NCBI GenBank assembly: GCA_028023455.1 | Contig: JAQFVV010012420.1 | Span: 1,178,001 to 1,242,000, forward strand | Length of the DNA: 64,000 nucleotides | Direction of reading: 5' to 3' | Origin: Epiperipatus broadwayi | Lineage: Eukaryota > Onychophora > Udeonychophora > Euonychophora > Peripatidae | Shown here: positions 48,752-60,180 of the stretch, piece after piece | Numbering within the stretch: the first letter of the stretch is position 1 | Layout: each line of letters starts with the position of its first letter | The notes under the pieces: model-generated | The model's input: the letters and a program-made list of their open reading frames with translations, nothing else | What the model was told of the DNA's origin: nothing | The model's database searches: none | Translations under genes and position numbers: made by a program

Positions 48752-50455
48752 ATATATTTAATATTAAGTAATATTAAATATTATAGGTTTTTTTTGAAAT
48801 ATACAAATAAGTAAAAGAATTAAAACCAATGAAGAAAAGAATGTCTTAATTACTATAATGAGATAAAGAGAGGGAATGGAACCGAACAAGATTCTTATCT
48901 TTTACCCTCCAAAGTTCAGATTTTCAAAAAAATAGAAATATTAAAGTTAGAAATATGAGAGTCAGATGTTTAGTTTAAGATTTACAATGAAGAAAGGAAA
49001 TGTAAATAAAATGGGAACTCAAATAATTTAAAAAGGTAACAATTGGGGAGTTTTAAATAAAATTATAAGTCAAATTAGAATATGATAAAAGATAAAGATC
49101 TGTTCTTCAAAGTACACATTTTGACGAAATGAAATACATATGCGAATGTGTGTATAAAGAGGGAAAAGGTTTACTGCATGTAAAATGAAAATAATTTTAA
49201 TATAAATGAAGGTAAAACACTATGTTATAAAATAGTATGAAATTAAAAGAAATTTTGTATAAGTTATAGAAAACATTCTAAAATTAGAGGTGTGAAAGAA
49301 AACCTACAAACAAGAGATCAAGATAAAAAAGAATTTGAAAAAAGATTAATAAAAAGTTTAGTTGATGTGGTGACTTTGGTGAGAACACTGGTTTTGAGAA
49401 GAAGTGGAGTAGAACCTATTGGGAAGCAGACATTAAAGAAAAAAAAGGAAAGCTGAGTAAAGGACATTTTTGTAGAATACTGACAAACTGAATGAATATG
49501 AAACTAATGTACAACACAAGTGAATGTTCAAAAATGTGTGGCTAAAGGCCATCACAGTCCGCTGGTCGATTCAAACCCACCATGCTCGTATGGTCACCTC
49601 GCCATGAAACAACTGCCAATGTAGCACCTGCCTAATGATCCACCTGCCATGCCATTAACACCCTAGTATTGTGAAGTCACTATGTGTAGAAGAGGAGACC
49701 CCATAAACAAAAAGCCAAAGTCAAAGAACAGCCATCTCTATTAAAAAAGTGGAGGAATTCCACATGATGGTCGGCAGGATAATAGTTAATGTTGAAGAAA
49801 AAAGAAAACCTAGGTAAAGTAAATAAAGATCAATATATAACATGCGTGTACATACTTTTCACATTAAAAGCAATTGCAATTCCAAATATTTAATGAGATA
49901 GACATTAATTAGACTCTTTAACAATACTTGGAATGAATGACTATAAATGGATACCTTATTTCAATAGGTTAAAGACATTTATAGGATTTAACACATATAC
50001 CTAATTGTAGTACTACATTTAAATGAGTTTAATATTTCATGTAATTTTTTTTGTTGTTTATTATTATATTAAATGTTTCATTAATTATTTTATTTGTATC
50101 ATCTCGTTTTCTTCACCATTCCAATAGTTTAATATACCCGGAAGGTTTGGTTATAATTATTACTCCATTTGAGTACTAAGCAACACGTGAAGATAGTTGT
50201 ACAGTATTACTAATCCCATTAAATTTATAATTTAACCAAGTGCTGTAATTCTTTAATAATTACAGCAGTCGAAAGACATCTGATCGGGAAAGATAACTTG
50301 GGGAAATAGGTTCGGTCAGGTATGGATATGAATTGGTTTATGTCTATATGTTCTCTTTGCTTGCGGTAATGGAAGGTGGATGATTTGAATTTAAGGATAC
50401 TTATTATTATATATAAATAAAAAAAAAACCCTCATCAATTTCATTTTCCATTACA
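48752..50455. other. Non-coding; possible remainder of an outer solo LTR
   Basis: No gene. It ends CCATTACA followed by ATAT. If joined to 46529-46561 this would give a TG...CA unit with ATAT on both sides, interrupted by copy B. A less AT-rich patch at 49540-49700 carries no recognisable gene. A (TA)n(TG)n tract follows at 50456-50488. Confidence 0.35.
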
Positions 50456-50489
<34 letters not shown>

Positions 50490-50569
50490 TATTATGTAAC
50501 CAAATTAAATTAAATTAAAGCATTGGATTATCAAGATATAGATCCAGGATAATGTCATATTTTGAAAAA

Positions 50570-51370
50570 TATTTATAAAAATGCAACGGCAACAATTAGA
50601 TTACATAATCATACTAGGAAAGTCAATATTGAGAAGGGTGTAAGACAGGGTGATTGCATATCTCCAAAACTTTTTACAGCAGTGCTGAAAGAAGTATTTT
50701 GTGGATTAAAATGGGAAGCTATCAGATGAAGTAAAGATAAATGTTAAAAAGACTAAAGAAATGTTTACTGGATTTTTTCAAAATATAAAAATAAAGATTA
50801 ATTATGATGAGTTAGAAAAAGTTAACAGCTATAAATACCTTGGTCAGATTATTAATACAGATGGAAACATAATGGATAAAATTAATCATAGAATTAAACT
50901 TGGTTGGAGTGCTTTTAGTAGAAATAACTTGATTCTAAAAGGAAATATGCATATATATCGAAAGGGGAGGTTTTTAATAAATATGTTTTACCCATTCTTA
51001 TTTATGGGTCTGAGATGTGGACACTTAATAGAACAATACATAGACTTCAGATCACTCAAAGAAATATGGAGAGATGCAGAGAAATGAGAGAACAAACAAG
51101 TGTTACTGACATCATTGAAAAAATTAAAAGACTGAAGCGGAGTTGGCTGGACATATTGCTAGAAGAGATGATAATAGATGGACAATTGAAATCTTAAACT
51201 GAATTCCAAGAGATTGTAAAAGACCTAAAAGGAAACCACATGTGAGATAGATACATGAAATAAGAAAGTTTATAGGGGTGATGTTGAGAAGAGAAGCTAA
51301 AGATCATAGAAGATGGATTGAACTTGGAAAGATCATTCTGCAGTGGATTGATAATGGTTAATGATCATGA
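50570..51370 (+). pseudogene. RTE-like LINE remnant, 3' half of reverse transcriptase and 3' tail
   Basis: Broken frames give EKGVRQGDCISPKLFTAVL (motif B), then KVNSYKYLGQIINTDGNIMD, INHRIKLGWSAFSRN, a Cys-less RT C-terminal region with ITQRNMERC and VTDIIEKIKRLKRSWLDIL, and WIELGKIILQWIDNG. These are typical 3' RT segments of widespread invertebrate RTE-type LINEs. The YADD box is lost (a deletion near 50710-50740). The tail, CATTCTGCAGTGGATTGATA at 51334-51353, matches the minus-strand tail at the window end. Confidence 0.75.
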
Positions 51371-52845
51371 TGAACCAAATTTATCTTCCTTATGTTATAA
51401 AAACTTAATAATTTTACAACACCATGTTCAAAGGAATAGGTAATTAAATTCAATATCTTTGCTCAGACTACTTTAAACTTTCATATTACATGAATATAGT
51501 TTGAAATAATCTCAGGATTAAAAGATTAAGTATAATAAATACTATTTATAAAATTTAAATCTTTAATTGTAACTTATTATTAATGATATGATTAAATAAT
51601 AAAGGATATTTTTATAGTAATCACTCAATATCTTAAATAACTAACTATTATTATCAATATTTATATGAGAGAATCAAAATAAAAGGGACAGTGTTTCTTT
51701 AAAGCTGTATACCTTTAAAATAACACATATACTAAAATAATGTGACCATACTTATTTATTAATGTGACAGATGATGAGCATTTAAAATGATTAAAGACAA
51801 AAACTAGATAATTAACAAAATATAAAATCTATTTATTAACAAATGAAAAAAATATTATTATTAATTAAATTCACATTATAATAATAACAATAAATTTTCA
51901 ACAATTACTATTAATATTGTCATGATGTTTAAATTAAGAAAATAATTTTTAATTTATGAATAAATAAATATGTAGTGTCTTAACATGCTGCAAAACAAAA
52001 ACATAATATTGGAGAAAGTTGCTAAGTATTATTTAAATAAACTAGAATATAAACAATAAACAACAAAAAAAGAATGTTCATTAGATCTCTTATTAAATAA
52101 TAAGATTAGTTTTCTATAGGTATCAGGACAATGAATTTACATACATTCTCTTAAAGTATGTTTTATTTCATCATCAAGTGACATAAAATGTTTACTAGCC
52201 CCCATATTATAACTTTTACTATAATTTAAATGTTACGTATATTTCAACAGAAAATGTATAACTTAAATTTACATTTAAATTTTATTCACGCTGAGCATGC
52301 TTTCAATACAGATGTGATATAGTCATAGCAACTTAAGTTTATTTAGTGTTTATAACATTTATATTCTCTTGATCATTACTTTGATATTTAAATATATTCT
52401 GTTTTATTTACTAACTTTAACTCTAATACAATATTGTCAGGAGTTTTTCTCAACAGAACAAATATCTACAAAAGTATATCAGTGCTACAAGGTTCATTTA
52501 TGAAACCATATAGTCTCTAGAAAATCCTTGATATATCTATGTGGATAAGATAATATTTATAAAATACTTCAACTATACAATATGTTCATTTCTGCATAGA
52601 CTTTAGATATCTTTAATTATGGAAACATATGATTGAATTAAGAGACTAATAAAACATATGAAAATATTAAATATTATATCTTAATTATAAATAATTATTA
52701 ATTAATTTAACTATTTAACAACTGATCTCCATGATATACAAAATAGTAACACACATTTGTATTAAATTGTAATTATAAAATGTAAATATACTATTTGCAT
52801 TTTCTTTTGTTATACTTTTCTTCTAGTGAAAATTTATTAAACAAA
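51371..52845. other. AT-rich non-coding stretch
   Basis: Nothing recognised. Confidence 0.5.
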
Positions 52846-53759
52846 TAACTCTAAATATTAAATACAATTTATCCAAACTTCAAACACTTTTTAGCAAACT
52901 TTATTTGTACATACACCTATGTTTCGACTGACCTGCAGTCTTCTTCAGAGCTATGATATAATGAACAAAATAAAAAAACCAATTATATAATAACACCATA
53001 AAAAAATTTTTAAACAATAAAAAACTAAAAACAACATAAAATATATATATATTAAAAACCTGAAATAAATAATCAAACCCAAATAAAACAATTAATATAA
53101 AATAAAATGTACTACATAAATAAAAAATAAATATAAATTATACATGTGTATTCTTAACTTTATACATATATACATTCAAGGACAGCTATTAATCTAAATA
53201 TTATCTATTTTATTATTATTAACAATCTACTAATTATCTGTATTCTTCATAAACTTAAACTTTATGATTAGTAACTAAAATTCTTTTAATTTTAAATCAT
53301 ATTTATTATTTTCTTACTCATTTTTCTTTTAAAATTAATATTTTATATTTATTATTGCTGAATATTTAAAACCTATAAACTTTATAATCTTTACACTTAC
53401 TAAGGTTATTCTGATCTTCTAAATAAAATAATGAAAAATCGTTTTTTTTCAAAAAATTATCTTATATCCTAGCTCCCTCTATTACATATTATTTAAACTA
53501 AATATATATCCCCTACAACTCTTTATTTATATATATTTTTTTATATTATTTTTTTACACTTTAACTTTTATTATATAATACTCATAAATTTATATTATAC
53601 TTCTTTATATGTTTTTATATATATAAACCCTACAACTTTATTTTCATATATATTTTTTTATTTTATATATTTTAACTTTTATCATTATTTTTATATAATT
53701 CTTATAAAAAATTTTTTATACTGTTTTATATGTAAATATTATGCTAAGTTTATTAATTA

Positions 53760-53791
<32 letters not shown>

Positions 53792-53913
53792 TAATATCTA
53801 TAAATATACCCAAATTTATACTCCTATTTAACCTAACCATTTTTTATCACCCCCAACTTATTTATTAACAATTATCTCCTTACATATTTACCTCTATATA
53901 TCTTATTTAATAA

Positions 53914-54147
53914 CTATACCAATCTCATCCTAATCCCAGAATCTCTATTAAATTCTTGTTTTATCTTTCTTATTAATATAGCTTCTTTTATTTTCCTTTC
54001 TTTAATACTTTTTGTATATAACTTCATTTTTATTGAACTTTGTGTAAATTTGTGTCCTGTTTCTTTTGTATGTATATATATTGGTGATTTATTATCTGCC
54101 AGATGTTGTTTTAGTCTTGTTTTTATAGAATTTTTTGCTTCTCCCAC
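53914..54147 (-). pseudogene. GIY-YIG endonuclease C-terminal fragment, left arm
   Basis: The open minus frame reads YVGEAKNSIKTRLKQH (the YIG half and the R/K-rich helix with catalytic-type Arg), then DNKSPIYIHTKETGHKF and a basic C-terminus to a stop at 53914. Upstream is the inverted junction, so the GIY half and the whole RT are missing. The GIY-YIG domain of Penelope-like elements nicks target DNA for reverse transcription. Confidence 0.8.
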
Positions 54148-54234
54148 ATATTTGTTATCAATGTGGGAGAAACAAAAAATTCTATAAAAACAAGACTAAA
54201 ACAACATATGGCAGATAATAAATCACCAATATAT

Positions 54235-55613
54235 TGTAACGTTTATTTATATACGTTGCAAATATATTGGCATTGGGTAAAAAAAAAACTAAAAGATAAA
54301 AGTGGATTTAAAATTTTGTTGAGTAATTTTTTTTTAAAAAAAAAAAACGTACAATGAGGGTTGAATTATTCTTCTTATTTTTTTTTATGTGATTAGTAAT
54401 AACAGTAATTGGAGAGAACAAAAGAATTCCAAAAGCAAGTAAAAAAAAGATAAGCTGAAAGTAGAAATACTCAAATTAATTAAAGATGGCCAAAAACTTG
54501 AAGAAAATAAAGACTTTATTACATAAAATTTATAAAGACTGGATAAGATTAAAAAGGCATGGTACTAGCATGCGCAGAAGTCCTGAAAACTGGATATAAA
54601 AAGGAGGGATCCGGTTGAAGGAACGTCTTGTTCGTTTTGTTTCTCTAGTTGGTCTTGGATAACATTAATAGATCCAAGATCGCTCTTCGCTGAAGGAATT
54701 CGGCATGTCGCAGTGAACCGGAGCTCCTGAAGACATCGGACCTAATGATGTACACCAGGAAAAGCCTTCGTGACCGACTGGGGAAATGGACCACAAGATC
54801 AAGCAATAACCAAAAGGCCGAGCTCATTATAACCAAAAAACTATGCATAGTTATCTACTACTGAATTCATGAAACTTACCGGTAAGAATAATTATCCTGA
54901 TTGTGACAAAGTTAACTATTTAAAACTACTCGTAAAAATATACGTATAAAAGAATCCCGATAGTGACTTTAATTTTTCTATATGAGAGACTCTTATTTAA
55001 CCAAGAACTTTTTGTTTATTTTAACTGATATTTATATTTTCTGGATATTTCCCACCTGAATTAAATGTGTTCTCTCCAAGGTATTAATTAGCTACTTAAC
55101 ATGAAGTATTTTAGTTTGTCAAAATTAAAAATATTTCTAATATCAATTCTCATTTGTGCGTTATTAATAATAGTTATTATTTTTTATTATTAAATTTATT
55201 TTTAGTGTAATAAGATTTAAACGTAAGTTACCTTTGCCAATATGTTTCAATACGCCCAGGACTAATAATCGTAAAAATCATTAATTCTCATTACGGTAGA
55301 ATTACCGCCCCTTAAAAAAAAAATATAATAAAAATCTTTTTATTTTTTTTTGTTTTACAACTTGCGAGAGGTGCTGGCGACATATTTCAGCAGATTCTTA
55401 GGAATTCTGGCGCCCATAGTAAATAAAATTAAAAGTTGATTTTGTCAATAGCACAATTCGTAACAATTAATAGGCTGAAGTTGATCAGGAAAAATAGCTG
55501 TGTTTTTAGAATAGAAATACAACTTTCTTTTTTTTTTTGATACAGCTTGATCAACTCACGCTCAAATATAAATTTGAGGCGTATAGAGGCCTAGTAATAC
55601 GAAAAACGTTACA
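54235..55613 (+). repeat. 5' LTR of the non-autonomous LTR element
   Basis: Starts with an imperfect hairpin, TGTAACGT...ACGTTGCA, and ends CGTTACA. Same length as its partner. Confidence 0.92.
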
Positions 55614-55614
55614 A

Positions 55615-55632
55615 TGGCGACCCAACTCGGGC
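55615..55632 (+). promoter_or_regulatory. Primer-binding site of the non-autonomous LTR element
   Basis: TGGCGACCCAACTCGGGC, one base after the LTR. It is nearly the same as the site at 21713 in the autonomous element. Confidence 0.75.
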
Positions 55633-56360
55633 TTCGATTTAACAACTACAACCTGAGATGAGTTGTAATGATAAAGAACATTACAATGATGACTCAAAGA
55701 AACTCACAGCCGGAAAATAAATTATGATTTTTTTGAAAAAAGAAAAAAAATATAAAAAAAAAAACTAACTAATTAAACCCTGATTATTAAAATATGAAAG
55801 AAGATATTTTTTTAATATGACTTCCAGAAAGAAAAAATATATATGTATATTTTTTTTATATATGTCTAAAAACACGATCGTGGCTGATGTAGACGTAAGT
55901 CACAAGTATTTGACCGCGTAGGCGGTTACTGAAGAGGGGAATAACATAGCCCCGAGTCCTTATCCGCAGTATATGAACATAAGACCGTCTTTAAATGCTC
56001 GTCAGACTATTTCTAGCAGAGATCCCAATAAAGGGGAAGGCGGATCAAGTTGGTCCAAGTTGCCACGAGCCTGTAAGACTCAGAACGATGAGCAACGCTC
56101 GTTTGTGCTTATAACTTGGGCTTCTTATCGTTAATATTACACTAAAGCGGATAGGACACAGATGAATGTTGAAATATTTTCCATTCCCGCCGTGTTAGAC
56201 CTAAAAGTGGGCATTAAAGCCGAACGTTGCTTGTGAATGAGTCTACACAATATATCAGCACGCTACTACAGAAAAAAAAATACGAATATGAATTTAAAAA
56301 CTTAAGAATAAAATTAGTGTAAACCCCTATTTTATTCTCATCTCCTGGCACTGGTGGTAT
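55633..56360 (+). other. Non-coding internal region of the non-autonomous LTR element
   Basis: Contains a richer, non-AT patch (55870-56240) without ORF; it may hold packaging signals. No clear polypurine tract: the bases before the 3' LTR are CACTGGTGGTAT. Confidence 0.6.
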
Positions 56361-57739
56361 TGTAACGTTTATTTATATACGTTGCAAATATATTGGCATT
56401 GGGTAAAAAAAAACTAAAAGATAAAAGTGGATTTAAAATTTTGTTGAGTAATTTTTTTTTAAAAAAAAAAAAACGTACAATGAGGGTTGAATTATTCTTC
56501 TTATTTTTTTTTATGTGATTAGTAATAACAGTAATTGGAGAGAACAAAAGAATTCCAAAAGCAAGTAAAAAAAAGATAAGCTGAAAGTAGAAATACTCAA
56601 ATTAATTAAAGATGGCCGAAAACTTGAAGAAAATAAAGACTTTATTACATAAAATTTATAAAGACTGGATAAGATTAAAAAGGCATGGTACTAGCATGCG
56701 CAGAAGTCCTGAAAACTGGATATAAAAAGGAGGGATCCGGTTGAAGGAACGTCTTGTTCGTTTTGTTTCTCTAGTTGGTCTTGGATAACATTAATAGATC
56801 CAAGATTGCTCTTCGCTGAAGGAATTCGGCATGTCGCAGTGAACCGGAGCTCCTGAAGACATCGGAACTAATGATGTACACCAGGAAAAGGCTTCGTGAC
56901 CGACTGGGGAAATGGACCACAAGATCAAGCAATAACCAAAAGGCCGAGCTCATTATAACCAAAAAACTATGCATAGTTATCTACTACTGAATTCATGAAA
57001 CTTACCGGTAAGAATAATTATCCTGATTGTGACAAAGTTAACTATTTAAAACTACTCGTAAAAATATACGTATAAAAGAATCCCGATAGTGACTTTAATT
57101 TTTCTATATGAGAGACTCTTATTTAACCAAGAACTTTTTGTTTATTTTAACTGATATTTATATTTTCTGGATATTTCCCACCTGAATTAAATGTGTTCTC
57201 TCCAAGGTATTAATTAGCTACTTAACATGAAGTATTTTAGTTTGTCAAAATTAAAAATATTTCTAATATCAATTCTCATTTGTGCGTTATTAATAATAGT
57301 TATTATTTTTTATTATTAAATTTATTTTTAGTGTAATAAGATTTAAACGTAAGTTACCTTTGCCAATATGTTTCAATACGCCCAGGACTAATAATCGTAA
57401 AAATCATTAATTCTCATTACGGTAGAATTACCGCCCCTTAAAAAAAAAATATAATAAAAATCTTTTTATTTTTTTTTGTTTTACAACTTGCGAAAGGTGC
57501 TGGCAACATATTTCAGCGGATTCTTAGGAATTCTGGCGCCCATAGTAAATAAAATTAAAAATTGATTTTGTCAATAGCACAATTCGTAACAATTAATAGG
57601 CTGAAGTTGATCAGGAAAAATAGCTGTGTTTTTAGAATAGAAATACAACTTTCTTTTTTTTTTTGATACAGCTTGATCAACTCACGCTCAAATATAAATT
57701 TGAGGTGTATAGAGGCCTAGTAATACGAAAAACGTTACA
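56361..57739 (+). repeat. 3' LTR of the non-autonomous LTR element
   Basis: 1379 bp, about 99% the same as 54235-55613 by eye. Confidence 0.92.
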
Positions 57740-58022
57740 ATATATACATACAAAAGAAACAGGACACAAATTTACAAAAAGTTCAATAAAAATGAAGTTA
57801 TATACAAATAGTATTAAAGAAAGGAAAATAAAAGAAGCTATATTAATAAGAAAGATAAAACCAGAATTTAATAGAGATTCTGGGATTAGGATGAGATTGG
57901 TATAGTTATTAAATAAGATATATAGAGGTAAATATGTAAAGAGATAATTGTTAATAAGTTGGGGGTGATAAAAAATGGTTAGGTTAAATAGGAGTATAAA
58001 TTTGGGTATATTTATAGATATT

Positions 58023-58148
<126 letters not shown>

Positions 58149-58949
58149 GTAAATAAATTAATAAACTTAGCATAATATTTACATATAAAACAGTATAAAT
58201 TTTTTTTATAAGAATTATATAAAAATAATGATAAAAGTTAAAATATATAAAATAAAAAAATATATATGAAAATAAAGTTGTAGGGTTTATATGTATAAAA
58301 ACATATAAAGAAGTATAATATAAATTTATGAGTATTATATAATAAAAGTTAAAGTGTAAAAAATAAAATAAAAAATATATATAAATAAAGAGTTGTAGGG
58401 GATATATATTTAGTTTAAATAATATGTAATAGAGGGAGCTAGGGTATAAGATAATTTTTTGAAAAAAACGATTTTTCATTATTTTATTTAGAAGATAAGA
58501 ATAACCTTAGTAAGTGTAAAGATTATAAAGTTTATAGGTTTTAAATATTCAGCAATAATAAATATAAAATATTAATTTTAAAAGAAAAATGAGTAAGAAA
58601 ATAATAAATATGATTTAAAATTAAAAGAATTTTAGTTACTAATCATAAAGTTTAAGTTTATGAAGAATACAGATAATTAGTAGATTGTTAATAATAATAA
58701 AATAGATAATATTTATATTAATAGTTGTCCTTGAATGTATATATGTATAAAGTTAAGAATACACATGTATAATTTATATTTATTTTTTATTTATGTAGTA
58801 CATTTTATTTTATATTAATTGTTTTATTTGGGTTTGATTATTTATTTCAGGTTTTTAATATATATATTTTATGTTGTTTTTAGTTTTTTTATTGTTTAAA
58901 AATTTTTTTTATGGTGTTATTATATAATTGTTTTTTTATTTTGTTCATT

Positions 58950-59040
58950 ATATCATAGCTCTAAAGAAGACTGCAGGTCAGTCGAAACGTAGGTGTATGT
59001 ACAAATAAAGTTTGCTAAAAAGTGTTTGAAGTTTGGATAA
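58950..59040 (+). other. Penelope-type 3' stem-loop motif
   Basis: AAGAAGACTGCAGGTCAGTC then GAAACGTAGG: a GACTG...CAGTC stem between GAAGA and CGAAACGT. It is mirrored at 52915-52960 in the left arm. Similar motifs sit near the 3' end of many Penelope-like elements. Confidence 0.6.
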
Positions 59041-59319
59041 ATTGTATTTATATGATATTACGGCAAACATAAAGAAAAGTGTGATTTTGGTAATATTTAA
59101 CTCTAAATATTATAATATAATATCATTTATGTTCTTTATTACTTTTTACAATGCTTTTTACAACCCATTATTGATATTAATATTATATGGAATTGGAAAT
59201 GCAATAAGAAAGATAAATATAATTAAGCATATTTAATAAATATAATATATTCTTATAATTCAAAGTTTATTAAGAGTCTTTTAATAGTTCTAAATGTTTA
59301 TCCTGGTGCAATTTCTTAA

Positions 59320-60180
59320 AATTTTTAAAATAATTAAAATCCTTAGGCATTTTATATTTTAAAATCCCAATGGATGGATCAACAAAATCATTCCTTATAA
59401 TAGAATAATGTAATCCTTTATGCATTTAATATTATAAAATCTTAATGGGTGGATGAACAAAATCATCTCTTATAGTATAGTAATTAACAATAAAGTTTGA
59501 GATTCTTAAATAAAATGCATACGTTATTTTTATTATTTCCTCAGTGTGTGATGTAATCCTTATGCATTTCAAATTCAATGGAAAGACAAACAAAATCATT
59601 ATTTCCTCAGTGTGTGATGTAATCCTTATGCATTTCAAATTCAATGGAAAGACAAACAAAAATCATTTCTTATAGTATGATAATGTAATCCTTTATGCAT
59701 TTAATAATATAAAATCTTAATGGATGGATGACAAACTTATTTCTTATAGTAGAATAATTTAATTCTTTATGCACTTCATATTATAAAATCTCGATGGATT
59801 AACAAAATCATTCCCTGTAGTAGAATAATTAGTGATGAAGTGTGAGCTTTTTAAATGTAATTCAATAAGAACATATAGGTTTCAAATATTTCATATAACT
59901 GCAATAAGTTGTTATATTTATTTCCCCTGTGTAGGATATAGTCTTTATGCATTTTTAAAACCGTAAAATTCCCATAATTGGATGAATAAAAACTTATTCT
60001 TATAATATAATAATTAATAATGACGTTTAAGCTTCTTATATGAAATCCAACAATAACAATAACAAGTTTTAAATATTCCATATGATTACAATAAGTTGTC
60101 TTTATTTCCTTTGTGTAGTATATAATCCTTATGCTTTTCACATCATGAAATCTTAATGGATGGACAAATAAATAATTTGT
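59320..60180. repeat. Diverged tandem repeat, ~70-bp subunits in longer units
   Basis: TAATCCTTATGCATTT, AAATCTTAATGGATGG and ACAAAATCATT recur at least seven times, with longer repeats containing TATTTCCTCAGTGTGTGATG-like ends. A perfect doublet lies near 59536-59660. It is a minisatellite or a decayed array. Confidence 0.65.

Larger units (their letters stand above)
54235..57739 (+). mobile_element. Non-autonomous LTR element without ORF (LARD/TRIM-like)
   Basis: Two 1379-bp LTRs (54235-55613 and 56361-57739, TGTAACGT...AACGTTACA) enclose only 747 bp with no open frame. The 4-bp duplication ATAT is at 54231-54234 and 57740-57743. LTR copies differ at about ten scattered bases, so the insertion is young. 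The primer-binding site matches that of the autonomous Ty3-type element. It is inserted in the Penelope-like right arm. Confidence 0.92.
54163..57905 (+). pseudogene. GIY-YIG endonuclease C-terminal fragment, right arm, split by LTR element
   Basis: The first part, 54163-54234, encodes MGETKNSIKTRLKQH...SPIY; the second part, 57744-57905, begins IHTKETGHKF and ends DSGIRMRLV. The two parts continue in the same frame if the nested LTR element and one copy of its 4-bp ATAT duplication are removed, which proves the nested insertion and its 4-bp target size. It differs from the left arm by few residues. Confidence 0.85.

Noticed and set aside
54645-54848. 67-codon minus-strand frame, also at 56771-56974
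   Set aside because: Present twice only because the two LTRs are recent copies; no family features and no conservation to judge.
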